A DNA stretch of 64,000 nucleotides from Alphaproteobacteria bacterium (lineage in GTDB: Bacteria; Pseudomonadota; Alphaproteobacteria; Micropepsales; Micropepsaceae): the NCBI GenBank assembly GCA_024236055.1, contig JACKLF010000003.1, forward strand, positions 372,001-436,000, in the 5' to 3' direction. This document shows positions 25,778-34,723 of this stretch, in pieces. A program made the translations under genes and the position numbers. The notes beneath the pieces are model-generated. The model was not told the DNA's origin. It was given only the letters and a program-made list of their open reading frames with translations, and ran no database searches. Each line of letters opens with the position of its first letter. Positions within the stretch are counted from its first letter, which is position 1.

Positions 25778-26191
25778 TCAGCCCGTGCGCGCCTTGCGCC
25801 GGGCAATGGCGTCGCGCACCTTGCTGACAATCAGGTCGAAGTCGCAGGGCTTGCGCAGGAATTCGGCTTCGCACAGTTCGGCGGCGATGTTGGTCTTGCC
25901 GGCATAGCCGCTGGCCAGGATCACGGGCAGGTCGGGCTTGTTGTGATGCACCCATTTGGCCAGGGTGAAGCCATCGGCGCCGGGCATCTTGATGTCGCTG
26001 AACACCAGGTCGATACGGCTGGGGCCTTCCAGATGCGTCATGGCTTCCTCGGCCGAGGCGGCGGCGATGACGGCAAAGCCCGCATCTTCCAGCACCTCGC
26101 TCAGCACGCCGCGCATCAGATACTCGTCATCCACCACCAGCACGGTGTGCCGGGCCTGTTTGCGCTCCGGGAATGCGATGACGTCGGCCAT
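25778..26191 (-). CDS. Single-domain response regulator
   Basis: This 137-residue protein is a short N-terminal extension followed by one receiver domain: VLVVDDEYLMRGVL, phosphoacceptor Asp66 in VFSDIKMPGADGF, ILASGYAG, and Lys114 in FLRKPCDF. No output domain is present. The pattern with Asp-Ile-Lys-Met-Pro resembles the receivers attached to or partnering hybrid kinases. The ATG at 26191 is chosen because the frame beyond (to 26287) crosses an inverted repeat that looks regulatory. It is divergent from the chaperone-usher operon and shares its 227-bp control region. Confidence 0.85.
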   Translation of the reverse strand: MADVIAFPERKQARHTVLVVDDEYLMRGVLSEVLEDAGFAVIAAASAEEAMTHLEGPSRIDLVFSDIKMPGADGFTLAKWVHHNKPDLPVILASGYAGKTNIAAELCEAEFLRKPCDFDLIVSKVRDAIARRKARTG

Positions 26192-26241
26192 GACTGCCAA
26201 GGGCTCCTTCCAGTGAGAAAAGTGTCGAGATAGCGGTACGG

Positions 26242-26272
26242 TTCCGCACATCTCTACTTTTTCTGTGCGGAA
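26242..26272. promoter_or_regulatory. 9-bp inverted repeat upstream of the response regulator
   Basis: TTCCGCACA (26242-26250) and TGTGCGGAA (26264-26272) are perfect inverted arms with a 13-bp spacer. It lies 51 bp upstream of the response-regulator start on the minus strand and 147 bp from the pilus gene. It could be an operator or an RNA stem-loop in the leader. Confidence 0.55.
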
Positions 26273-26381
26273 ACAATGGGCTGCCACCCTGAAATGTCAG
26301 GGAAACCGCCATTTTTTCGGCGAATTCCGCCATTCAGGCCTGCGGGACCGGCTGCCGTTAACCACTGGTAAGGTTGTTCCG

Positions 26382-26403
26382 AACCAATATACACGCATTG
26401 GTT
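26382..26403 (+). promoter_or_regulatory. 7-bp inverted repeat just before the pilus operon
   Basis: AACCAAT (26382-26388) and ATTGGTT (26397-26403) form a perfect inverted repeat with an 8-bp spacer, 15 bp before the ATG of the first pilin gene. It overlaps the ribosome-binding region, so it could be an operator or a translational hairpin. A TTAACC half-site lies upstream at 26358-26363. Confidence 0.45.
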
Positions 26404-26418
26404 GCATCGGAGCATGAC

Positions 26419-26946
26419 ATGAAACCATGCACACTGGCCCTGCCTGGCAAGGTTCTGGCCGGCAAGGCCCTGGCCGCCGGGGCATTGGCGCTGCTGTTCC
26501 TGGCGCAGCCCTGCCGGGCATCGGGTTCGGTTTCCGCCCAGTTCAACGTCACCGCCACGGTGCTGGACAATTGCGCCGTCAGCGCTGGCGACCTGGCCTT
26601 CGGCAACTACAGCGCCGGTTCCGGCACAGCGGCCACGGCCACCAGCACCGTCCAGGTCACCTGCACCGCAAGCCTGCCCTATACCATCGCGCTGGATGGC
26701 GGCGCCGCCGCCGACGTCACCAGCCGCACGATGAGCGATGGCGCCTCCCACACGCTGGGCTATGGCCTCTACACCAGCGCCGCCTATTCCACGATCTGGG
26801 GCGACGGCACGGGCGGCACCTCGACCGTGCCGGGCACCGGCAGCGGTTCGGCCCAGTCGGTCACCGTCTATGGCCGCATTCCGGCGTCCCAGTTCGTCAC
26901 CGCCGGCAGCTATGCCGACCTGGTCACCGTGACGGTCAATTATTGA
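26419..26946 (+). CDS. Spore-coat-U (SCPU) domain pilin, major subunit candidate
   Basis: This 175-residue exported protein has an N-terminal signal peptide and one SCPU domain. The domain shows FNVTATVLDNCAVSAGDLAFGNY and LGYGLYTSAAYSTIWGDGTGG and ends with the strand DLVTVTVNY, used for donor-strand exchange. SCPU pilins build archaic (Csu-type) chaperone-usher pili. It is the first gene of the operon pilin-chaperone-usher-pilin and is probably the main fibre subunit. The ATG at 26419 gives the clean signal peptide; the frame extends 45 bp upstream through the inverted repeat. Confidence 0.85.
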   Translation: MKPCTLALPGKVLAGKALAAGALALLFLAQPCRASGSVSAQFNVTATVLDNCAVSAGDLAFGNYSAGSGTAATATSTVQVTCTASLPYTIALDGGAAADVTSRTMSDGASHTLGYGLYTSAAYSTIWGDGTGGTSTVPGTGSGSAQSVTVYGRIPASQFVTAGSYADLVTVTVNY

Positions 26947-26953
26947 GGGACGG

Positions 26954-27670
26954 ATGCACGCGCGCCTGCCGGCATTTCTGATCGCGGGCCTGCTGGGAGC
27001 GGGCCCGGCATCGGCCCAGCAAATGGCTTCGGCTGCACCCGTGGCGGCTTCACCGGTCACGACACTGGACGTCGCGCCCACAACGCTGGACCTGAAACCG
27101 GGCGTGGCGGGGCTGTTCTATGTCACCAATCACGGCGCGCGCCCCGTCACCGTGCAGATCGAGGCGATGGACTGGCATCAGGGCGATGGCCGCGACCGGC
27201 TTGTCCCCAGCACGCAACTGCTGACCAGCCCGCCCATGGCGCGTATCGCGCCGGGCGGCCGCCAGAGTGTGCGGGTCATGGCGCGCGTGGATGAGGGGCG
27301 CGAACACGCCTTCCGCCTGCTGGTCAGCCAGCTGCCCGATGCCGCCGGTGAAAGCGACGGCGTGCATGTGCTGCTGCAGTTCTCGGTGCCGGTCTTTGTC
27401 GATCACGATCCAAAGGTCCTGCCAAGGCTGCGCTGGCTGGAACGCGATGGTGCGCTGATCGCCGTCAATGACGGGGCCCAGACCGTCAAGCTGGAAGCCT
27501 TGCGCGTGAACGGAGATTTTCGCGGCGGGCTTTCCTATCTGCTGCCGGGCGCGGCGCGCAATCTGGGGCCCGCGATGCCGGGCGCACGGATATCGGCACA
27601 GGATGGCCGCAGTGGCCGCGACCTGTCGGGCACGGTGATGCAGGCCGATAGCGCCGATGCCCCGGGGTGA
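26954..27670 (+). CDS. Pilus periplasmic chaperone (PapD-like)
   Basis: This 238-residue exported chaperone helps fold SCPU pilins and carry them to the usher. After a signal peptide, the N-terminal immunoglobulin domain shows DVAPTTLDLKPGVAGLFYVTN and VQIEAMDWHQ. The G1-like strand segment is VLLQFSVPVFVD, and the second domain follows. The gene starts 7 bp after the first pilin and overlaps the usher start by 14 bp, showing coupled translation. The archaic Csu-type layout matches its position between pilin and usher. Confidence 0.85.
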   Translation: MHARLPAFLIAGLLGAGPASAQQMASAAPVAASPVTTLDVAPTTLDLKPGVAGLFYVTNHGARPVTVQIEAMDWHQGDGRDRLVPSTQLLTSPPMARIAPGGRQSVRVMARVDEGREHAFRLLVSQLPDAAGESDGVHVLLQFSVPVFVDHDPKVLPRLRWLERDGALIAVNDGAQTVKLEALRVNGDFRGGLSYLLPGAARNLGPAMPGARISAQDGRSGRDLSGTVMQADSADAPG

Positions 27671-29984
27671 GTCACGTCTTTCCACGCTGTTGTGCGCCAT
27701 GACGCTGGTGGTGGCGCTGCCGGCGCGGGCCGATCCGGTGCTGTTGCCAACACTGTTGCCAACATTGTTGGATGTTTCCGTCAACGGCCGCGCGGCCGGG
27801 GTCATGGCGGTTCAGGCGCAGGGCGAGCACCTGTTCGTCTCGGCTGCGGACTTCCGCAAACTGGCGCTGTCGGTGCCCGCCAAACCCGATGCCGAGGGGC
27901 GCTATGACCTGGCCGCGATCGCGGGTGTGAAAGCGCAGCAGGATGGTGCGGAGCAGCGCCTGCTGCTGACCGCCGATCCGGCCCTGCTGCCGCGCCAGCT
28001 CTATGACCTGGCGGCAGGGAATGGCGATGTGCCTGTCGCGCGATCCGATACCGGGGCGATCTTCCGCTACGATCTTTCCACCACCGCGGCCGACCTGTCG
28101 CACTTCGGCGCGGGCCTGTCGGGCGGCGGCGATTTCGCGCTGGATGTCTTCACCCCCGATGCGCGCATTACCGCCAGCGGTTTTGCCACCGCGGGCGCCA
28201 CCGGATGGCATGCCGCCCGGCTGGATAGTGCACTTGTCTTTGAAAAGCCCGGCGACATGACCGAACTGGTGCTGGGCGATTCCATCAGCGGGGCATCGGC
28301 CTTCGGGCGCGCGGTGCGCTTTGGCGGCGTGCATTGGGGGCGCGATTTCTCGCTGCGCCCCGGCCTTGTGACCCAGCCGCTGCCTGCCTTTTTCGGCCGC
28401 AGCGAAGTGCCCGCCACCATTGACGTCTATAGCGGCGCGGCGAAACTGTACGAACAGCAGGTCGATCCGGGACCGTTCGAGCTGCGCAACCTGCCGGTGC
28501 TGACCGGCGGGGGCAGCGCCACCATCGTCACCCGCGATCTTCTGGGCCGTCAGACCAGCCAGACCATCGCGCTCTATACCGATGCGGGACTGCTGGCGCC
28601 GGGCCTGGACAGCTGGAGCCTGGATGCCGGTTTCCTGCGCGCCGATTACGGCCGCGCCAGTCTGGGCTATGACACGCCGCTTCTGTCGGCGGGATGGCGC
28701 GGCGGGATCACCGGCGCGCTGACGCTGGGCGCTGAGGCCCAGGCCGCGCCCGGCCTGATGCAGTTCGGCGGCGACGGCGAATGGAGTTTCGGCTTTGGCG
28801 CGGTGTCGGCGGGTCTGGCGGCAAGCGGTGGCGACACCGCCGGCTGGCAGGCAGCGCTGTCGCTGCATGCGCTGGAAGGGCCCTTCAGTGTTTTCGGCGA
28901 CATGCGCCTGGCCAGCCGGGGGTTTCGCGACCTGGCCGCACAGATGGGCGGCAAGGGCGGTTTTCTGCCGCCGCGCCTGCGTTATCAGGCGGGCATCACC
29001 GCCGACCTGGATGCGGGCGGCACGCTGGGCCTGTCCTGGCTGGCGATCAAGCAGCCCGACCTCACGGGCGCCATGGCGCCTGCGCGTCAGTTGTTGTCGG
29101 CAACCTGGTCGCTGCCGCTGCCGGACGGCATGTTCCTGGCGCTGACCGGTTTTCACGACCTGTCCAGCCATGCCGATGCGCTGCAGCTTGCCTTCAACAT
29201 TCCGCTGGACGGCGGGCTTGCGGGCGTCACCACCGGCTGGGATGGCGATGCCGCCAATGGCCTTGCACGCTATGACAATCCGGCCGATCCCGATGGCGGG
29301 CTGGGCTATCGGCTGGCGGCAGGCTGGCAGGACGGCATGCGCTTGCGCGCCGAGACGGACTGGGTCGGCGATCATGTTGCGCTGGATGGCGGGGTTTCGC
29401 TGGACCGCGGTACTGCGGCGCTGCGCGCCAATGCCCGCGGCAGCCTGGTGCTGCTGCGCGGCAGCCTGTTCGCCACCCACGATCCGGGCGGGGCTGTGGC
29501 GCTGGTGGAAGCCGGACAGAAGAACATCCGCATCTATCGCGAGAACCGGCCCGTGGCGGTCAGCGATGACGACGGCGAGGCGCTGCTGACCGGGCTGAAC
29601 GCCTTTGCCCCCAACCGCATCGCGGTGGAGGCGCGCGATTATGATTTCGACACGCTGGTGGAAAAAACCGAAAGCATCGTGGTGCCGCGCCGGGCCAGCG
29701 GTGTGGTGGTGGATCTGAAACCGGTATCGCGCCATCCCCTGCTGGTGACGGTGACCCGCGGCATCGCCATGGCGACGCCGCCCGGTGCGCGGGTGATGCT
29801 GGATGGACAGACCATGCCACTGACGCTGGGGCGCGATGGCCAGTTGTTCGTCGCCGACCTGGAACACCCGCGCGGTGCGGTGATCGACCTGGGGACGTCG
29901 CGCTGCCGCGTCTGGCTGCGGCCCGCCAGCATGGGCGATGCCCCGCCGCAGCTTTGCCTGAGGATGGCGCATGGTCCCTATTAA
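27657..29984 (+). CDS. Outer-membrane fimbrial usher
   Basis: This 775-residue usher forms the outer-membrane pore through which pilins are assembled. After a signal peptide, the N-terminal domain carries VLLPTLLDVSVNG and VSAADFRKLALSV. The barrel begins near residue 150 with repeated short strands. The plug region includes VPATIDVYSGAAKLYEQQVDPG, followed by FELRNLPVLTGGGSATI, which is characteristic of ushers. The C-terminal domain has DDDGEALLTGLNAFAPNRI. It overlaps the chaperone by 14 bp and the last pilin by 14 bp. The length is at the short end for ushers, as in Csu-type systems. Confidence 0.88.
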   Translation: MPRGESRLSTLLCAMTLVVALPARADPVLLPTLLPTLLDVSVNGRAAGVMAVQAQGEHLFVSAADFRKLALSVPAKPDAEGRYDLAAIAGVKAQQDGAEQRLLLTADPALLPRQLYDLAAGNGDVPVARSDTGAIFRYDLSTTAADLSHFGAGLSGGGDFALDVFTPDARITASGFATAGATGWHAARLDSALVFEKPGDMTELVLGDSISGASAFGRAVRFGGVHWGRDFSLRPGLVTQPLPAFFGRSEVPATIDVYSGAAKLYEQQVDPGPFELRNLPVLTGGGSATIVTRDLLGRQTSQTIALYTDAGLLAPGLDSWSLDAGFLRADYGRASLGYDTPLLSAGWRGGITGALTLGAEAQAAPGLMQFGGDGEWSFGFGAVSAGLAASGGDTAGWQAALSLHALEGPFSVFGDMRLASRGFRDLAAQMGGKGGFLPPRLRYQAGITADLDAGGTLGLSWLAIKQPDLTGAMAPARQLLSATWSLPLPDGMFLALTGFHDLSSHADALQLAFNIPLDGGLAGVTTGWDGDAANGLARYDNPADPDGGLGYRLAAGWQDGMRLRAETDWVGDHVALDGGVSLDRGTAALRANARGSLVLLRGSLFATHDPGGAVALVEAGQKNIRIYRENRPVAVSDDDGEALLTGLNAFAPNRIAVEARDYDFDTLVEKTESIVVPRRASGVVVDLKPVSRHPLLVTVTRGIAMATPPGARVMLDGQTMPLTLGRDGQLFVADLEHPRGAVIDLGTSRCRVWLRPASMGDAPPQLCLRMAHGPY

Positions 29985-30459
29985 CGTTACCGCACTGACC
30001 GTCAGCCTGGTGCTATGCCTGACCGGCCCGGCCCATGCGCTGCTCTTCTGCGGCGGCGCGCTGGCCAGTTCCGTGGTGGTCAGCGCCACGGGCCTCAGCT
30101 TCGGCAGCTACACGCCGGCATCGCCTTCCTATGCCAGCGCCGGCATCACGGTGCGCTGCGGCGCGCTGGGCGTCGATCTTCTGCCCAGCTTCACTGTCTC
30201 GCTGATTTCGTCCAACAGCGCCGATCCGTCTCAGCGCTACATGGACAAGGCCGGCACCCATCTGGGCTACAACATCTACACCAGCGCGGGCTATGCGACG
30301 GTCTGGGGCGACGGCACCGCCGGATCGGTGAGCCAGAGCTACAATTCCATTCTGACATTGGGGAATATCGATTTTACCGCCTGGGGACGGTTGCCCGCGG
30401 GCCAGTATGTGCCCTCCGGCAGCTATGCAGACCAGATCACCGTTCTTGTCAGTTACTGA
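29971..30459 (+). CDS. SCPU-domain pilin, second subunit (tip candidate)
   Basis: This 162-residue exported protein has a signal peptide (VSLVLCLTGPAHA) and one SCPU domain, with FCGGALASSVVVSATGLSFGSY, then HLGYNIYTSAGYATVWGDG and a final YADQITVLVSY. It resembles the first pilin of the operon closely in the middle and end, but has a different, shorter N-terminus. In Csu systems the last pilin gene encodes the adhesive tip; here it is a single domain rather than a two-domain adhesin. The gene starts inside the usher 3' end. Confidence 0.83.
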   Translation: MVPINVTALTVSLVLCLTGPAHALLFCGGALASSVVVSATGLSFGSYTPASPSYASAGITVRCGALGVDLLPSFTVSLISSNSADPSQRYMDKAGTHLGYNIYTSAGYATVWGDGTAGSVSQSYNSILTLGNIDFTAWGRLPAGQYVPSGSYADQITVLVSY

Positions 30460-30488
30460 ATGGTCGCAAACAGCGCTAATATGGCCAG

Positions 30489-31790
30489 ATGCTGGAATCG
30501 CTCTCTTCATCGCGCGGCAAGATCGGGGCTTTGCTGGCCGGCCTGGCCGGCGGTGGCGCCGTGGTCCTCATGCTGGGCACGCCCGGTTTCTGGGCCATCG
30601 TCGCGCTTGTGCTGGCGGCGCTTCTGATCGGCCGCTTCGTCAGCTTCCAGGAACCGATCAACCGGCCGCCCGAGCAGCATCCGGAAAATCCGCTCGATAT
30701 CCTGCCGCCGCTGACGCGCCTGGTGATGGATCGCTTGCCCACGGCGGTGATGCTGCTGGATGGGGCCGAGCGGGTGCTGTTCGTCAACCAGGCCATGCGC
30801 GAGGTTCTGGGCCCGGGCCTGGAGCGCAAGCGGGTCAGCCAGGTGCTGCGTCATCCCGACGTGCTGGCGGCGGTCAACGACGCCATGAGCGCGGGAACCA
30901 CATCCAATGTTCCAATGACCCTGCCGGTCCCGGTCGAGCGGCACTTCCAGGTGCATGTCGCGCGCGTTTCCGCTTCACCGCCGATCACCGCGCTCTTGCT
31001 GCACGATGTGACGGTCGTGCGCCGCAGCGAGCAGATGCGCGCCGACTTTGTCGCCAATGCCAGCCATGAGCTGCGCACGCCGCTGGCGGCGGTGTCGGGC
31101 TTCATCGACACGTTGCGCGGCCATGCCCGCGACGACGCCGCCGCGCGCGAGGAATTCCTGGATATCATGGCGCGCGAGACCGCGCGCATGCGCCGGCTGA
31201 TCCATGACCTCCTGTCGCTGACCCGCATCGAGATGAACGAGCATGTCCGCCCCGAAGGGCGCATCGCGCTGGAAGGTGTGGTGCGCCAGGCGGTGCAGGT
31301 GCTCAGTCCGCTGGCCGCCGACGACGATGTGCGTGTGGTGGTGGAAAGCCCGCCGGACCTGCCCGACGTGATGGGCGAGCGCGACGAGCTGGTGCAGCTG
31401 TTCCAGAACCTGATCCACAATGCGATCAAGTACGGACGCGATGCCGGCACCGTCACCGTGACGCTGGGCGTGCAGGACCACCAGGTCTTCGCCGCCGTGC
31501 GCGACGAGGGCGAGGGGATCGACGCCAGCGCCATTCCCCGCCTGACCGAACGATTCTACCGGGTCGACGTCAAGCGCAGCCGCGAGCGGGGCGGAACCGG
31601 GCTGGGCCTGGCCATCGTCAAGCACATCGTCAGCCGCCACCAGGGCCGGCTGGCGATCGAGAGCACCAAGGGCGAGGGCAGCACGTTCACGGTATTTTTG
31701 GTGCAGGCGCGGGATGTTAGCCCCCCCGGCCAGGGTGGCGCGGAGGCCCCGGAAAGCGCCGCTCCGGCCGCCGTCACGGAAATGTTATAA
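30489..31790 (+). CDS. phoR: Phosphate regulon sensor kinase PhoR
   Basis: PhoR phosphorylates PhoB when phosphate is scarce. The 433-residue protein has two membrane helices within residues 12-50, a PAS-like domain (LPTAVMLLDGAERVLFVNQAM), and a HisKA domain with the phosphoacceptor His193 in ANASHELRTPLAAVSG. The ATPase domain has LFQNLIHNAIKYG, VRDEGEGIDAS and GGTGLGLAIVKHI. It is followed by phoU and phoB. The pstSCAB transporter genes, often between phoR and phoU in alphaproteobacteria, are not here. A Pho-box-like array covers its last codons. Confidence 0.93.
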   Translation: MLESLSSSRGKIGALLAGLAGGGAVVLMLGTPGFWAIVALVLAALLIGRFVSFQEPINRPPEQHPENPLDILPPLTRLVMDRLPTAVMLLDGAERVLFVNQAMREVLGPGLERKRVSQVLRHPDVLAAVNDAMSAGTTSNVPMTLPVPVERHFQVHVARVSASPPITALLLHDVTVVRRSEQMRADFVANASHELRTPLAAVSGFIDTLRGHARDDAAAREEFLDIMARETARMRRLIHDLLSLTRIEMNEHVRPEGRIALEGVVRQAVQVLSPLAADDDVRVVVESPPDLPDVMGERDELVQLFQNLIHNAIKYGRDAGTVTVTLGVQDHQVFAAVRDEGEGIDASAIPRLTERFYRVDVKRSRERGGTGLGLAIVKHIVSRHQGRLAIESTKGEGSTFTVFLVQARDVSPPGQGGAEAPESAAPAAVTEML

Positions 31791-31799
31791 ATGTGTCGC
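31771..31799 (+). promoter_or_regulatory. Pho-box-like array before phoU
   Basis: Three 7-bp units, CCGTCAC (31771), ATGTTAT (31782) and GTGTCGC (31793), are spaced exactly 11 bp apart with four-base spacers. They match the CTGTCAT Pho-box unit at 5, 5 and 4 of 7 positions. The array lies 70-100 bp before the phoU start and overlaps the phoR stop codon. The phase fits PhoB; the base match is weak. Confidence 0.35.
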
Positions 31800-31868
31800 A
31801 TAGGAGTGGTGCGAAGCGCCTAGCAAGGCCCGGTATCAGTGGCGAAAGCCCCTCAAGAGCGATCTCAG

Positions 31869-32575
31869 ATGAGCGAACATACGGTCAAGTCTTTCGACGA
31901 ACAGCTCGAAGCCCTGTCGACACTGGTCTCCCAGATGGGCGGGCTGGCGGAGACCCAGCTGGCCGCCGCCATCGAGGCGATCGCCCGGCGCGACAGCGAG
32001 GCGGCCGAACGCGCCGTCGGCGGCGACGTGCGCATCGACGAGATCCAGCAGGCGATCGAGGACAAGGCGCTGAAGCTTCTGGCGCTGCGCCAGCCGATGG
32101 CGCGTGACCTGCGCGACACGCTGGCCGCGATCAAGATCGCCGCCGAACTGGAACGCATCGGCGACCTGGCCAAGAACATCGCCAAGCGCGCGATGGTGCT
32201 GAACCGCGAACCGCCGATCCGCCTGACCCAGTCGCTGGCGCGGATGGGCCGCCAGGCCCAGGCCCAGCTGAAGGAAGTCCTGGACTCCTTCTCCGACCGC
32301 AATGCCGAGGAAGCCGAGGCGGTGTGGAACCGCGACGGCGAGATCGACGAGATCTACAACAGCCTGTTCCGCGAACTTCTGACCTACATGATGGAAGATC
32401 CGCGCACCATCGGGCTTTGCACCCATCTTCTGTTCGTCGCCAAGAACATCGAACGTTGCGGCGACCACTGCACCAACATCGCCGAAGTCGTCTATCACAT
32501 GGTCAATGCCGGCCACCTGGCCAGCGAGCGCCCCAAGGCCGACATCACCAGCGAAACCGCCTATGAGAGCCAGGC

Positions 32576-32579
<4 letters not shown>
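31869..32579 (+). CDS. phoU: Phosphate signalling protein PhoU
   Basis: PhoU restrains PhoR when phosphate is plentiful and links it to the Pst transporter. The 236-residue protein has the two repeated three-helix PhoU domains, each with a metal-binding motif: LERIGDLAKNIAKRA in the first and IERCGDHCTNIAEVV in the second. I place the start at the ATG at 31869 (MSEHTVKSFD), the usual family beginning. A GTG at 31839 would add ten residues. It overlaps the phoB start (ATGA), so PhoU and PhoB are translationally coupled. Confidence 0.94.
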
Positions 32580-33289
<710 letters not shown>

Positions 33290-33292
33290 GTT

Positions 33293-33769
33293 TCACAGCA
33301 GCCTGGCAATGGGCGCTTCCAGCGCCTGCGGGCTGGTGCGCGGGGCATAGCGCGCCACCGGCGCGCCGTTGCGGTCGACCAGGAACTTGGTGAAGTTCCA
33401 CTTGATCGCCTCGGTGCCCAGGATGCCCGGCCTCGCATGGGTCAGGTAACGGAACAGGGGATGGGCCTCAGGTCCCTTGACGTCGATTCGCGCGAAGATG
33501 GGAAAGGTGACCCCGTAATTCTTCTCGCAGAAGGCGCCGATCTGGGCATCGGTGCCCGGCTCCTGGTTGCCGAACTGGTTGCAGGGAAAGCCCAGAACGG
33601 TCAGTCCAGCGTCCTTGTGGGCGCGGTACAGCGCTTCCAGCCCGGCATATTGCGGGGTGAAGCCGCACTGGCTGGCGGTGTTGACGATCAGCAGCACCCG
33701 GCCGCGCCAGGTCTCCATGCCGACCGTCTCGCCGTTCGAAAGGGCGGCGGTGAAATTGTAGATCGACAT
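33293..33769 (-). CDS. Glutathione peroxidase (Cys type)
   Basis: This 158-residue thioredoxin-fold peroxidase reduces hydroperoxides with thiols. The nucleophilic Cys35 lies in NTASQCGFTPQY, replacing selenocysteine. The rest of the catalytic tetrad is readable in GFPCNQFGNQEPG (Gln) and IKWNFTKFLVDRNG (Trp, Asn). Enzymes of this type in bacteria usually use thioredoxin. The ATG at 33769 gives standard length; the frame runs upstream for 372 bp through non-family sequence. It lies downstream of gcrA on the same strand with a 215-bp gap containing decayed repeats. Confidence 0.92.
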   Translation of the reverse strand: MSIYNFTAALSNGETVGMETWRGRVLLIVNTASQCGFTPQYAGLEALYRAHKDAGLTVLGFPCNQFGNQEPGTDAQIGAFCEKNYGVTFPIFARIDVKGPEAHPLFRYLTHARPGILGTEAIKWNFTKFLVDRNGAPVARYAPRTSPQALEAPIARLL

Positions 33770-33799
33770 GATGCCCTCACCCTGAATCGCGCGAGGGCA

Positions 33800-33913
33800 C
33801 AGGACGACAGACGGCCCTCGGCGCCTCGATTGGTCTTGGTGCAAGGTTGCGGACGGCCCCCCGGCCGCTCGCCGGGCCTGATGCAGGACTGCGAACAGCT
33901 CCCCGGCGCCTCG
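33800..33913. repeat. Decayed direct-repeat pair between gcrA and the peroxidase gene
   Basis: Two related segments lie at 33800-33828 and 33884-33913. Both begin CAGGAC and end CGGCGCCTCG, with 13 or 14 partly conserved bases between. Downstream similarity continues loosely (TTGG). The pair looks like an old duplication or two copies of a short interspersed element. Confidence 0.45.
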
Positions 33914-33984
33914 CTTTGGCTCGGCGCGTTCACCACCGCGCGCAGATCCACCGGACCTGCGCGTGCGCTGCGCGCACCGGTGGT

Positions 33985-34449
33985 TCACCCAGCCATGCGC
34001 CCCTTGTCCTTGTGCGAACGGGTCTGCTGCGGCTGATAGGCCTTGCGGGCATGGGCCTCGCAATAGGGCGAGCCCGACTTGGGGCTGCGGCCGCAGAAGT
34101 GGAACTCGCTGCCGGCGGGATCGCCGATCGGCCAGCGGCACATGCGGTCCGAAATGGTCAGCACGGTGGCGAAATTGCCATCGTCCAGCAGCAGCGGATC
34201 TTCCTCGACCACCGGGGCGGCGGGCGTATGGGCGCGCACTGCCGGCGGCTTATGGGGCATCGCCACGCGCGGGCGCTCGGACCGCGACGGGCTGGCCCGG
34301 CCCGCCAGGCCCAGCCGGTGCACCTTGCCGATGACCGCATTGCGGGTCACCCCGCCCAGGGCCCGGGCGATCTGGCTGGCGGACAGGCCCTCGGTCCACA
34401 ATGTCTTGAGCTGCTCGACCCGGTCTTCGGACCAGTTCACCTGTGTCAT
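33985..34449 (-). CDS. gcrA: Cell-cycle transcriptional regulator GcrA
   Basis: GcrA binds sigma-70 and methylated GANTC sites and activates early cell-cycle genes in many alphaproteobacteria. The 154-residue protein has the N-terminal DNA-binding helix-turn-helix (WSEDRVEQLKTLWTEGLSA, then RNAVIGKVHRLGL), a variable Pro-rich linker, and the C-terminal sigma-binding region with MCRWPIGDP, FCGRSPKSG and YCEAHARKAY. The ATG at 34449 matches the family start MTQVNWSEDRV. In Caulobacter gcrA is controlled by DnaA; a DnaA-box-like 9-mer with an adjacent GANTC lies in its upstream region (34565-34579). Confidence 0.95.
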   Translation of the reverse strand: MTQVNWSEDRVEQLKTLWTEGLSASQIARALGGVTRNAVIGKVHRLGLAGRASPSRSERPRVAMPHKPPAVRAHTPAAPVVEEDPLLLDDGNFATVLTISDRMCRWPIGDPAGSEFHFCGRSPKSGSPYCEAHARKAYQPQQTRSHKDKGRMAG

Positions 34450-34564
34450 GCTATCGCTCCTTCGGGAGGCGGGCGGCACCCGCACGCTCTTCAGACCCCC
34501 CGGTCACAAGATATCGTAGCGCGCTGTTTACCCTGCACAAGCGTTGCGGGGGCACCACAAGTCC

Positions 34565-34579
34565 TTGTCCACATGATTC
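34565..34579. promoter_or_regulatory. DnaA-box-like site with adjacent GANTC
   Basis: TTGTCCACA (34565-34573) differs at one position from the E. coli DnaA box TTATCCACA and equals the form common in GC-rich genomes. GATTC (34575-34579), a CcrM methylation site, is one base away. They lie 116-130 bp upstream of gcrA, in the gap shared with argD. Confidence 0.55.
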
Positions 34580-34723
34580 GTGACGCGCTTGCCCGCATAA
34601 TTCGCAGCCGTCCTGCGGGCCTTGCGGGACTTAGGGGGTAGCAAAAGTCACACGAAAAGCAGATAAACCGCTCTTTCCCGCGCGACCCTGTAATTTTATT
34701 TCAGCACCAGAAGGAGACCTGCC

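Noticed and set aside
26192..26290. Possible EcfG (general stress) promoter upstream of the response regulator
   Set aside because: GGAAC is present on the minus strand but no CGTT follows at 16-17 bp.
27672..30089. 805-residue minus-strand ORF
   Set aside because: It is the complement of the usher gene. Composition is Arg, Gln, Ala and Gly rich with no domains, and the usher on the plus strand has clear family motifs.
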